64,000 nucleotides of DNA from Armigeres subalbatus. Taxonomy: Eukaryota; Arthropoda; Insecta; Diptera; Culicidae. The position numbers and the translations under genes were made by a program. Shown here in pieces: positions 53,630 to 64,000 of this stretch; positions within the stretch are counted from its first letter, which is position 1, and every line of letters starts with the position of its first letter. The stretch spans positions 464,879,401 through 464,943,400 of the forward strand of contig NC_085140.1 in NCBI RefSeq assembly GCF_024139115.2, written 5' to 3'. The notes below the pieces were generated by a model. That model worked only from the letters and a program-made list of their open reading frames with translations. It was not told the origin of the DNA and did not search any database.

Positions 53630-56628
53630 GCCCCTCCGGAAGTTCCTCTAGGAATTCCTCCGGAAGTTCCTCTAGGAATTCCTCCGGAAGTTCCTCTAGG
53701 AATTCCTCCGGAAGTTCCACTAGGAATTCCTCCGGAAGTTCCTCCAGGAATTCCTCCGGAAGTTCCTCCAGGAATTCCTCCGGAAGTTCCTCCAGGAATT
53801 CCTCCAGGAATTCCTCCAGGAATTCCTCAAGAAGTTCCTCCAGGAATTCCTCTGGAAGTTCCTCCAGGAATTCCTCCGGAAGTTCCTGCAGGAATTCCTC
53901 CGAAAGTTCCTCCAGGAATTCCTCCGGAAGTTCCTCCAGGAATTCCTCCGGAAGTTCCTCCAGGAATTCCTCCGGAAGTTCCTCCAGGAATTCCTCCGGA
54001 AGTTCCTCCAGGAATTCCTCCGGAAGTTCCTCCAGGAATTCCTCCGGAAGTTCCTCCAGGAATTCCTCCGGAAGTTCCTCCAGGAATTCCTCCGTAAGTT
54101 CCTCCAGGAATTCCTCCGTAAGTTCCTCCAGGAATTCCTCCGGAAGTTCCTCCAGGAATTCCTCCGTAAGTTCCTCCAGGAATTCCTCCGGAAGTTCCTC
54201 CAGGAATTCCTCCGGAAGTTCCTCCAGGAATTCCTCCGGAAGTTCCTCCAGGAATTCCTCCGGAAGTTCCTCCAGGAATTCCTCCGGAAGTTCCTCCAGG
54301 AATTCCTCCGGAAGTTCCTCCAGGAATTCCTCCGGAAGTTCCTCCAGGAATTCCTCCGAAAGTTCCTCAGGAATTCCTCCGGAAGTTCCTCCAGGAATTC
54401 CTCCGGAAGTTCCTCCAGGAATTCCTCCGGAAGTTCCTCCAGGAATTCCTCCGGAAGTTCCTCCAGGAATTCCTCCGGAAGTTCCTCCAGGAATTCCTCC
54501 GGAAGTTCCTCCAGGAATTCCTCCGGAAGTTCCTCCAGGAATTCCTCCGGAAGTTCTCCAGGAATTCCTCCGGAAGTTCCTCCAGGAATTCCTCCGAAGT
54601 TCCTCCAGGAATTCCTCCGGAAGTTCCTCCAGGAATTCCTCCGAAGTTCCTCCAGGAATTCCTCCGGAAGTTCCTCCAGGAATTCCTCCGAAGTTCCTCC
54701 AGGAATTCCTCCGGAAGTTCCTCCAGGAATTCCTCCGGAAGTTCCTCCAGGAATTCCTCCAGTTCCTCCAGGAATTCCTCCGGAAGTTCCTCAGGAATTC
54801 CTCCGGAAGTTCCTCAGGAATTCCTCCGGAAGTTCCTCCAGAAATTCCTCCGGAGGTTCCTCCAGGAATTCCTCCGGAAGTTCCTCCAGGAATTCCTCCG
54901 GAAGTTCCTCCAGGAATTCCTCCGGAAGTTCCTCCAGGAATTCCTCCGGAAGTTCCTCCAGGAATTCCTCCGCAAGTTCCCCCACGAATTCCTCCGGAAG
55001 TTCCTCCAGGAATTCCTCCGGAAGTTCCTCCAGGAATTCCTCCGGTTCCTCCAGGAATTCCTCCGGAAGTTCCTCCAGGAATTCCTCCGGAAGTTCCTCC
55101 AGGAATTCCTCCGGAAGTTCCTCCAGGAATTCCTCCGGAAGTTCCTCCAGGAATTCCTCCGGAAGTTCCTCCAGGAATTCCTCCGGAAGTTCCTCCAGGA
55201 ATTCCTCCGGAAGTTCCTCCAGGAATTCCTCCGGAAGTTCCTCCAGGAATTCCTCCGGAAGTTCCTCCAGGAATTCCTCCGGAAGTTCCTCCAGGAATTC
55301 CTCCGGAAGTTCCTCCAGGAATTCCTCCGGAAGTTCCTCCAGGAATTCCTCCGGAAGTTCCTCCAGGAATTCCTCCGGAAGTTCCTCCAGGAATTCCTCC
55401 GGAAGTTCCTCCAGGAATTCCTCCGGAAGTTCCTCCAGGAATTCCTCCAGTTCCTCCAGGAATTCCTCCGGAAGTTCCTCAGGAATTCCTCCGGAAGTTC
55501 CTCCAGGAATTCCTCGGAAGTTCCTCCAGGAATTCCTCCGGAAGTTCCTCCAGGAATTCCTCCGGAAGTTCCTCCAGGAATTCCTCCGGAAGTTCCTCCA
55601 GGAATTCCTCCGGAAGTTCCTCCAGGAATTCCTCCGGAAGTTCCTCCAGGAATTCCTCCGGAAGTTCCTCCAGGAATTCCTCCGGAAGTTCCTCCAGGAA
55701 TTCCTCCGGAAGTTCCTCCAGGAATTCCTCCGGAAGTTCCTCCAGGAATTCCTCCGGAAGTTCCTCCAGGAATTCCTCCGGAAGTTCCTCAGGAATTCCT
55801 CCGGAAGTTCCTCCAGGAATTCCTCCGGAAGTTCCTCCAGGAATTCCTCCGGAAGTTCCTCCAGGAATTCCTCCGAAAGTTCCTCCAGGAATTCCTCCGG
55901 AAGTTCCTCCAGGAATTCCTCCGGAAGTTCCTCCAGGAATTCCTCCGGAAGTTCCTCCAGGAATTCCTCCGGAAGTTCCTCCAGGAATTCCTCCGGAAGT
56001 TCCTCCGGAAGTTCCTCCAGGAATTCCTCGGGAAGTTCCTCCAGGAATTCCTCCGGAAGTTCCTCCAGGAATTCCTCCGGAAGTTCCTCCAAGAATTCCT
56101 CCGGAAGTTCCTCCGGGAATTCCTCCGGAAGTTCCTCCAGGAATTCCTCCGGAAGTTCCTCCAGGAATTCCTCCGGAAGTTCCTCCAGGAATTCCTCCGG
56201 AAGTTCCTCCAGGAATTCCTCCGGAAGTTCCTCCAGGAATTCCTCGGAAGTTCCTCAGGAATTCCTCCGGAAGTTCCTCTGAGAATTCCTCCGGAAGTTC
56301 CTCTAGGAATTCCTCCGGAAGTTCCTCCGGAAGTTCCTTCTGAGAATTCCTCCGGAAGTTCCTCTAGGAATTCCTCCGGAAGTTCCTCTAGGAATTCCTC
56401 CGGAAGTTCCTCCATGAATTCCTCCGAAAGTTCATCCAGGAATTCCTCCGAAGTTCCTCCAGGAATTCCTCCGGAACTTCCTCCAGGAATTCCTCCGGAA
56501 GTTCCTCAGGAATTCCTCGGAAGTTCCTCAGGAATTCCTCCAGGAATTCCTCCGGAACTTCCTCCAGGAATTCCTCGGAAGTTCCTCCAGGAATTCCTCC
56601 GGAACATCCTCAGGAATTCCTCCGGAAC
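53630..56628 (+). repeat. 24-bp tandem array 2, plus-oriented part
   Basis: The same unit and orientation as array 1, about 125 units. Homogeneous runs are broken by units of 21-23 bases (for example 54364, 54554, 54760, 55030, 55450). Confidence 0.96.
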
Positions 56629-58500
56629 TTCCGGAGGAATTCCTCCAGGAACTTCCGAGAATTCCGGAGGAACTTCGGAGAATTCCTGGAGGAACTCGGA
56701 GGAACTTTCGGAGGAATTTCGGAGGAACTTCCGGAGAATTCCCGGAGGAACTTCCGGAGGAATTCCTGGAGGAACTTCCGGAGGAATTCCTGGAGGAACT
56801 TCCGGAGGAATTCTGGAGGAACTTCCGGAGGAATTCCTGGAGGAACTTCCGAGGAATTCCTGGAGGAACTTCCGGAGGAATTCCTGGAGGAACTTCCAAT
56901 GAATTTTCGGAGGAATATTCAAGGAATTCCTGGAGGAACTTCCCGAGGAACTCCTGTAGGAACTTCCGGAGGAATTCCTTGAGGAACTTCCGGAGGAATT
57001 CTCAGAGGAATTTCCGGAGGAATTCTCGGAGGAACTTTCTAAGGAATTTTCGGAGGAACTTCCGGAGGAATTCCTGGAGGAACTTCCGGAGGAATTCCTG
57101 GAGGAACTTCCGGAGGAATTCCTGGAGGAACTTCCGGAGGAATTCCTGGAGGAACTTCCGGAGGAATTCCTGGAGGAACTTCCGGAGGAATTCCTGGAGG
57201 AACTTCCGGAGGAATTCCTGGAGGAACTTCCGAGGAATTCCTGGAGGAACTTCCGGAGGAATTCCTGGAGGAACTTCCGGAGGAATTCCTGGAGGAACTT
57301 CCGGAGGAATTCCTGGAGGAACTTCCGGAGGAATTCCTGGAGGAACTTCCGGAGGAATTCCTGGAGGAACTTCCGGAGGAATTCCTGGAGGAACTTCCGG
57401 AGGAATTCCTGGAGGAATTTCCGGAGGAATTCCTGGAGGAACTTCCGGAGGGATTCCTGGAGGAACTTCCGGAGGAATTCCTGGAGGAACTTCCGGAGGA
57501 ATTCCTGGAGGAACTTCCGGAGGAATTCCTAGAGGAACTTCCGGAGAAATTCATGGAGGAACTTCCGGAGGAATTCCTGGAGGAACTTCTGGAAAAATCC
57601 CTGGAGGAACTTCCAGAGGAACTTCCTGGAGGAACTTCCGGAGTAACTTCCTGGAGGAACTTCCGGAGGATCTTCCTGGAGGAACTTCCGGAGGAACTTC
57701 CTGGAAGAAATTCCGGAAGAATTCTTGCAGGATCTTCCGGAGGAATTCCCGGAGGATCTTTCGGAAGAACCTCCGGAGCAATTCCGGGAGGAACTTCCAG
57801 AGGTACTCCTGGAGGAACTTCCAGAGGTACTCCTGGAGGAACTTCCGGAAGAATTACTGGAGGAACTCCAGGAGGAATTTCTGGAAGTATTTCCAGGGGA
57901 ATTCCTGGAGGAACTCCTGGAAGAATTCCTGGAGGAGTTTCCGGACGAATTTCTGGAGGAATTTCCGGACGAATTCCTGGAGAAATTTCCGGTTGAATTC
58001 CTGGAGGAATTTCTGGAGGAACTTCCGGACGAATTCCTGGAGGAACTTCTGGAGGAATTCCTGGAGCAACTTCCGGAGGAATTCCTGGAGGAGCTTTCGG
58101 GGGATTTCCTGGAGGAACTTTCAGATGTATTCCTGGAGGAACTTCCGGAAGAATTACTGGAGGAACTTCCGGAAGAATTACTGGAGGATTTTTTAGAAGA
58201 ATTACTGGAGGAAGATCCGGAGCAATTCCTGGAGGAACTTCCGGGGAATCCTGGTGGAACTCCGGAGGAATTCCTGGATGAATTTTCGGACAAATTCCTG
58301 GAGAAACTTTGGGAGCTATTCTCGGACGAACTTCCAGAGGTTTTCCTGAAGGAACTTCCGGAAGAATTACTAAAAGCACTTTCGGAAGAATTACTGGAGG
58401 AGAATCAGGAAGAATTACTGGAAGAACTTCCTGAGGTATTCCTATAGGAAGTTCCAGTGGAATTCCTAGAGGAAGTTTTGGAGGAATTCCCGGAGGATCT
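56629..58500 (-). repeat. 24-bp tandem array 2, inverted part
   Basis: From about 56628 the unit appears as its reverse complement (GGAGGAATTCCTGGAGGAAC). The switch lies in a palindrome at 56613-56643 that differs only at its centre. The right 900 bases (57600-58500) are strongly diverged, as at an old array edge. Confidence 0.95.
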
Positions 58501-58599
58501 TTCGGATCTTATTATCAACAGTTAGTAAGAGGAAAGGGTATAGACCAAGATACTCGTGGCGACTCGATAGATTGCGTAATTTCAGGACGGACTAGGTTG

Positions 58600-61280
58600 C
58601 AGGACTGGTAGCGAACCATGCAGGTCAAAATAGTGACTTTAGTGACCAAAGCTGACGAAAAAAGGGACCAAATAGTGACTGTTGGAGCCACACTAGAGTT
58701 AAGCACAGAAATAACTTCTTGTACCATATTCCCCTTTGTATCGAATTACTATTAGTTCTATTGGTCTCGTTTTGCCACAGTGCAGTAATCAATCTGTCTC
58801 CCTTGTCAATAGCCGTCTGCTAGCAAGAAGAAAACGATCTCGATTAACTTAAATCCGTGTCTAGTAAATCAGTGCAGTGAAAGAACGAACCCTATCACTA
58901 GAACGGTCTCCCAAATTCCGCCGCGATAACAGTGACTTTCAGATGCAGAAAAAGTGACCAAATAGTGACTTTCAGTTTTAGTTGTAAGTTCGATGAAACG
59001 AAATCAAGCGTTTTTGGGTCGAATGAGATTTTTTTTTTTGTAATTTTTGGCGGAAAACATCTTTCACTGAACTCTTTTTGCCTTTCTCGTATACTAAGTA
59101 TACGTAAAGGCTATATGTTCGCTCCAAAAACAAACTTTTTATAGAAGGCCCGGAGACCCAAAGTGTTGTATACCAATCGACTCAGCTCGACGAATTGAGG
59201 TGATGTCTGTGTGTCAGTGCGTATGTGTGTGTGTGTATGTGTGTGTGTGTGCGCACCAAAAGAGCAAAAAGTCTAGCTCACTTTTTTGCACTTACCCTCA
59301 ACCGATTTACTTGCAACAGGTTGCATTCGACGCATTATACTGCCCCATTGTTTCCTATTGAAAATTGGCCGGATCGGACTATGGGCTTGGAAGTTATGGC
59401 CAAAATACTTTTCCTCATAAAAAAGCGCGTAAAAAAGTCTAGCTCACTTTTAATGCACTTACCCTAAACGGATTCCCTCACAACAGGCTGCATTCGACGC
59501 AGTATCTTACTCCATTGTTTCCTATTGAAAATTGGACGGATCGGACAATGGGTTTGGTAGTTATGGCCAAAATACTTTTTCTCATAAAAAAGCGCGTAAA
59601 AAAGTCTAGCTCATTTTTAATGCACTTACCCTGAACGAATTCCCTCACAACAGGCTGCATTCGACGCAGTATACTGCCCCATTGTTTCCTATTGAAAATT
59701 GGACGGATCGGACAATAGGCTTGGTAGTTATGGCCAAAATACTATTTTTTACCGCACGAGAAAGGCATCGTCACCGCTAGGTGGATTAATCTGGGTTTTT
59801 CTTTAGCAGACCCCAGACAAGAGATATATTGAAAATACTTTTCTCATCAAACTTTTCTTCAATATTTTCACTGATTAGCCGGCAAATCAGTGGCACTCAC
59901 ATCATCAATCTTTTTCTTCAATAATCAAGAGTTTGTCAAACATTTTCCGTCGTCTGGGGTGCTTTAGAACGAACTCAGAAGAGAAACGAAAATCGTACAC
60001 GCTAACTTTTATCTACTCAGTGACTAAGTAAAATTTTATTACCCTCTCTTTTATTCCCAAGGAAATTTTACTAAATATCAATCAAAAGCAGGACTACTCA
60101 AAGAGTAGTCTTGCGAGTAGATCAAATTTTCACGCAACTGGAGATGAGCGAAATATGGTTATTACTTATAAGACCTGTTTTTCTTTTCCGAAAAATGATT
60201 TCTAGGCAAAAATCTGCGTGAATGAGCATTTTCTTCTTGTGAGAATGAATGAAAACTACGCTCATTGGATTAGCTGAACACCTACTTAGGAAGATGCAGA
60301 GAACTTTACAATTTGTCATATGTGCCACGGAAGTTATTGGAATTTTATGTGCAAAAATCGAGTCGATAACAAAACACTGAAGAAGTTTTCAAGTAGAAAA
60401 CGAAATACGTATCTGATGATACATTAGTGATTATAGTGGAAGTTTGAATTTTTTTAACCTTGTAACATTTTCCCCTAAGACGCTCAATATTAATTATTTC
60501 ATTTTTTTAGAGCAAACACTTTATTACACCTGTCACATCTTCAAAAAAACTGCTTGAGAACAATTTATATTTTCTTGCATTGTTTTTGCCAAACTTCTCA
60601 AGGATCAAGTCTCCTCATAGTGTGGCAACAAATCAAAATCCAATTATCTGGAAAATGTGGTGGCTTTGTGCTGTGAAAAAAATTATAGCATTTTGTCATT
60701 ATTAGGAGAAGTTGTTCAAATTTTGCGTGGCCACTTAAAAACAGTAAATAATCGAGTAAATAAGGTTGTCAATCAAAAAATAGCTCGCCACATAACGATC
60801 ATTTGTCTAGAGGATCTATAATAAAAATACGCTATAACAATACTAAACCAAGCAAAGATGGGACAGATATGAAATTCACGGCAATATAGCTCTCGGTAAA
60901 ATAGTGGAGAATTGAGTCTCCCAAGGAATCAAGTCTTCCCACCTTTCCCCTATACTGTATAAAGTTTAAGCTTTAAAACGAAATTGGAATCGGCAGGTCT
61001 CCTGCTTGCATGACAGTATACCAATTTATAAATTGTGACATAAAACACATTTAGTTGGCTACTGGTGAAATGCGTAATTTCATTTCCGCCATGATCAAAG
61101 CATCATCCGACGGATACATAAAGCTTTATTAAATTTTTTTTTAAGTAAATAGTTTCAAAATAGTTGAAAACAGTGACTTTTTGCGAGAAAAAGTGACTTG
61201 AGGTCGAAAAAAGAGACTTTTTAGTGACTTGCCCGAAAAAAGTGACCAAGTCACTGAAAAGTGACCCGCTACCAGGCCTG
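58600..61280. mobile_element. Probable hAT-type non-autonomous element
   Basis: CAGGACTGGTAGCGAACC at the left and the inverse right end CAGGCCTGGTAGCGGGTCAC are similar, and both ends are followed internally by many AGTGACTTT/AAAGTCACT motifs. CAGG-type ends are typical of hAT. The 8-bp flanks (CTAGGTTG, ATGTTGGG) do not match, so the two ends may not belong to one insertion. The interior holds a CCTTTCTCGTAC family copy (59085-59790). Confidence 0.5.
59085..59790 (+). repeat. CCTTTCTCGTAC family copy with 167-bp internal tandem units
   Basis: It starts GCCTTTCTCGTATACTAAG and ends GCACGAGAAAGGCATCGTCA, so short inverted ends (TGCCTTTCTCGT) enclose it. Inside are a TG microsatellite (59226-59252) and three units with AAAAAAGCGCGTAAAAAAG spaced about 167 bases apart. 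Confidence 0.85.
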
Positions 61281-61349
61281 ATGTTGGGATTTAGATTTGA
61301 GGTATTACAGCTGCTCATCCGGGTAGGCACTAGTACCTTAGATGGATTT
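59791..61349. other. No gene seen; one dispersed repeat fragment
   Basis: 60390-60490 (ACGAAATACGTATCTG, CCCCTAAGACGCTC) matches 1255-1340. 61140-61280 is rich in AGTGACTT. No coding sequence is seen. Confidence 0.45.
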
Positions 61350-62165
61350 AACATGTTTTTGCCTTTCTCGTATACTAAGTATACGTAAAGGCTATATGTT
61401 CACTCCAAAAACAAACTTTTTATAGAAGGCTCGGAGACCCATAGTGTTATATACCAATCGACTCAGCTCGACGAATTGAGGTGATGTCTGTGTGTGTGCG
61501 TGTGTGTGTGTGTATGTGTGTGTGTATGTGCGCACCAAAAGAGCAAAAAGTCTCGCTCACTTTTTTTGTACTTACCCTTGACCGATTTCTTCGCAACAGG
61601 TTGCATTTGACGCAGTATTCTGCCCCATTGCTTCCTATTGAAAATTGGCCGGTTCGGACTATGGGCTTGGGAGTTATGGCCAAAATACATTTTCTCATAA
61701 AAAAGCGCGTAAAAAAGTCTCGCTCACTTTTTTTGTACTCACCCTTGACCGATTTCTTCGGAACAGGTTGCATTTGACGCAATATTCTGCCCCATTATTT
61801 CCTATCGAAAATTGGCCGAATCGGACTATGGGCTTGGGAGTTATGGCCAAAATACTTTTTCTCATAAAAAAGCGCGTAAAAAAGTCTCGCTCACTTTTTT
61901 TGTACTTACCCTTGACCAACAGGATGCATTTGACGCAGTATTCTGCCCCATTGTTTCCTATTGAAAATTGGCCGGATCGGACTATGGGCTTGGGAGTTAT
62001 GGCCAAAATACTTTTTCTCATAGAAAAGCGCATAAAAAAGTCTAGCTCACGTTTAATGCACTTACCCTAAACCGATTTCCTTGCCCAAAATCTCGCCCAA
62101 AATACTATTTTTTTACCGCACGAGAAAGGCATCATCACCGCTAGGTGGATTAATCTGGGTTTTTT
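61350..62165 (+). repeat. Second long copy of the 59085-59790 type
   Basis: It has the same left end, TG microsatellite (61485-61530), 167-bp units (61699, 61866 and a shortened one near 62020) and right end (GCACGAGAAAGGCATCATCA, GGTGGATTAATCTGGG). Confidence 0.87.
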
Positions 62166-62199
62166 TATCAAGGAGACTGTTGCACTGAAATTTTTTTTT

Positions 62200-63317
62200 C
62201 AAGAAATTTTTTAAATTTTCATTGTTTTGCCTTTCTCGTACAACAAAGTTGTACCGAAAGGCTATCATTTCACTCTGAAAACGAACTTTTTACAGGAACA
62301 TCTGATAGTAAAGTTTCTTATACCATTCGACTCAGTTTGATGAATCGAGATGATGTCTGTGTGTGTGTATGTTTGTGTGTCTGTATGGTTACTTTTCCAA
62401 CCTCAAAAACTCACACGATTTTCATGTACTTCGACTTAACTGATTTTATCGCAACAAGTTGCATTCCGCAGAGCCACTCTTCCAATTACATGCTATTTAA
62501 TTTCATCAAGATTGATCAATGCGTTCGCAGCTGACAATGAAAATGGTTTAGGCAGTTCTCCATTTTACCCTTCTTACACCCTAAGAAGGGTATAAAGATC
62601 GCTTGAAAAACCGACTTTTTATCCGAGGCTCGGAGACCCAAGTCGTATATACCAATCAACTCAGCTCGACGAACTGAGCACATGTATGTATGTGTGTGTG
62701 TGTGTGCGTGTGTGCGTGTGTGCGTATGTGTGTGCGTTACAAAAATCTCACATCAAGATCTCAGCCGTCCGTGGACCGATTTGCACGATTTTAACACTAA
62801 ACGAAAGCTATGACTTTGTCATTGTACGAGTTCATTTTTTTTGCAATCGGACATTTGGTTCCAGATATATGTGAGAAATACGAACATGAAGTGCATTTTT
62901 AGAAAACTAACAAAATAATGTCACATGAATATCTCAGCCGTCTGTAAACCAATTTGCATGATTTTATCTTTGAACGAAAGCTATGACTTTGCCATTGAAC
63001 CCATTGTATTTTGTTTTTGCAATTAGACATTGGGTTCCGGAGATATCTCTGAAATACGAACATAAAGCATTAGACGTATCAACTTCACACATTGGTAAAA
63101 TATGTCCCATCAAGATCTCAGTCGTCCTTGGACCGATTTGTGCGATTTTATCTTTAAACGAAAGCTATGTTTTTGTCATTGGACCCATTCATTTTTTTCT
63201 GCAATTGGAAATTCGGTTTCAGAGATATCTGTGAAATACGAATATGAGACATATTTTCAGACTACTAATGAAGAATTGTCACACCAATATCTCAGCCGTC
63301 TATGACCCGATTTTTTT
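62200..63317 (+). repeat. Tandem duplication unit 1 (CCTTTCTCGTAC family, another subtype)
   Basis: It starts GCCTTTCTCGTACAACAAAG (62230) and contains a TG microsatellite, CCCTTCTTACACCCTAAGAAGGG (a dyad near 62572) and a second TG/GC microsatellite (62694-62735). It ends with four tandem units of about 173-184 bases that start ATCTCAGCCGTC (near 62757, 62931, 63115, 63289). Confidence 0.88.
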
Positions 63318-64000
63318 TTCAAGCAATTTTTTAAATTTTCATTGTTTTGCCTTTCTCGTACAACAAAGTTGTACCGAAAGGCTATCATTTCACTCTGAAA
63401 ACGAACTTTTTACAGGAACATCTGATAGTAAAGTTTCTTATACCATTCGACTCAGTTTGATGAATCGAGATGATGTCTGTGTGTGTATGTTTGTGTGTCT
63501 GTATGGTTACTTTTCCAACCTCAAAAACTCACACGATTTTCATGTACTTCGACTTAACTGATTTTATCGCAACAAGTTGCATTCCGCAGAGCCACTCTTC
63601 CAATTACATGCTATTTAATTTCATCAAGATTGATCAATGCGTTCGCAGCTGACAATGAAAATGGTTTAGGCAGTTCTCCATTTTACCCTTCTTACACCCT
63701 AAGAAGGGTATAAAGATCGCTTGAAAAAACCGACTTTTTATCCGAGGCTCGGAGACCCAAGTCGTATATACCAATCAACTCAGCTCGACGAACTGAGCAC
63801 ATGTATGTATGTGTGTGTGTGTGTGTGCGTGTGTGCGTGTGTGCGTATGTGTGTGCGTTACAAAAATCTCACATCAAGATCTCAGCCGTCCGTGGACCGA
63901 TTTGCACGATTTTAACACTAAACGAAAGCTATGACTTTGTCATTGTACGAGTTCATTTTTTTTGCAATCGGACATTTGGTTCCAGAGATATGTGAGAAAT
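63318..64000 (+). repeat. Tandem duplication unit 2, cut by the window end
   Basis: 63336-64000 repeats 62217-62881 almost base for base, an offset of about 1119. The differences seen are in microsatellite lengths and single bases (for example one extra A near 63727). Confidence 0.92.

Noticed and set aside
58600..61280. A firm hAT call for this interval
   Set aside because: The ends resemble hAT but the 8-bp flanks differ, so only a tentative call is given.
1..64000. Endogenous non-retroviral virus genes or an env-bearing retrovirus
   Set aside because: No polymerase, nucleoprotein, glycoprotein or env-like frame was recognised; the only replication genes are those of the gypsy element and the LINE.

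Overview
The window is repeat-dense, AT-rich eukaryotic DNA, most likely intergenic or heterochromatic DNA of a culicine mosquito (Aedes type). The support is two tRNA-derived SINEs of Feilai type (32455-32741, 53183-53469), many short inverted-repeat elements with TA, TAA or TTAA target duplications, an I-clade non-LTR retrotransposon with RNase H, a Ty3/gypsy element, and the dispersed CCTTTCTCGTAC repeat family. The species call is inference. I see no intact host protein gene; every recognisable protein belongs to a mobile element. One possible host-gene relic lies at 29186-29726.

Layout. 1-2345: end of a foldback element and unclassified repeats. 2348-6784: a CACTGG-ended inverted-repeat element with a second element (2686-5873, GAGGAAAG ends) inside it; the inner one holds an LTR relic with an 18-base primer-binding site for tRNA-Lys. 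6785-18712: one dispersed repeat split twice. A foldback element (AAAT duplication) entered it and was itself entered by a 6.0-kb Ty3/gypsy element (7003-13029, identical 204-bp LTRs, GAGTC duplication). Seven bases further on, a 5.4-kb LTR element without pol (13090-18529, AACT duplication) entered. An uninterrupted copy of the same repeat at 28488-28704 serves as the empty site and confirms both breakpoints. 19384-26735: a MITE, a 24-bp minisatellite and about 30 units of a 161-bp satellite, interrupted by a 1.25-kb insertion and a TAA-flanked MITE.

27063-37359: a stack of MITEs (TAA, TTAA, TA and 8-bp duplications), a foldback element with a 12-13 bp duplication, a 2.2-kb inverted-repeat element carrying a SINE and a 95-bp tandem repeat, a solo LTR and a tRNA-like sequence. 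37577-44850: a decayed I-clade LINE. 45543-46113 (minus): relic of a transposon-type protein. 46910-58500: two large arrays of one 24-bp EcoRI-site repeat (about 370 units), open in all six frames; the second array reverses orientation at about 56628. Between them lie a 53-bp tandem repeat, a MITE, a SINE and a CCCCGAAT minisatellite in inverted copies. 58600-64000: a probable hAT-type element and four long copies of the CCTTTCTCGTAC family, the last two forming a 1.12-kb tandem duplication.

Most informative points: the nested insertions proven by an empty site; about 12 near-palindromic AGCGGGTTCGCT motifs in the gypsy leader; a gypsy Gag frame with no AUG but with splice-like sites in phase; a LTR element encoding an unrecognised acidic protein; and a foldback family whose long target duplications look like retroposition. 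No CRISPR, bacterial operon or viral gene was found.
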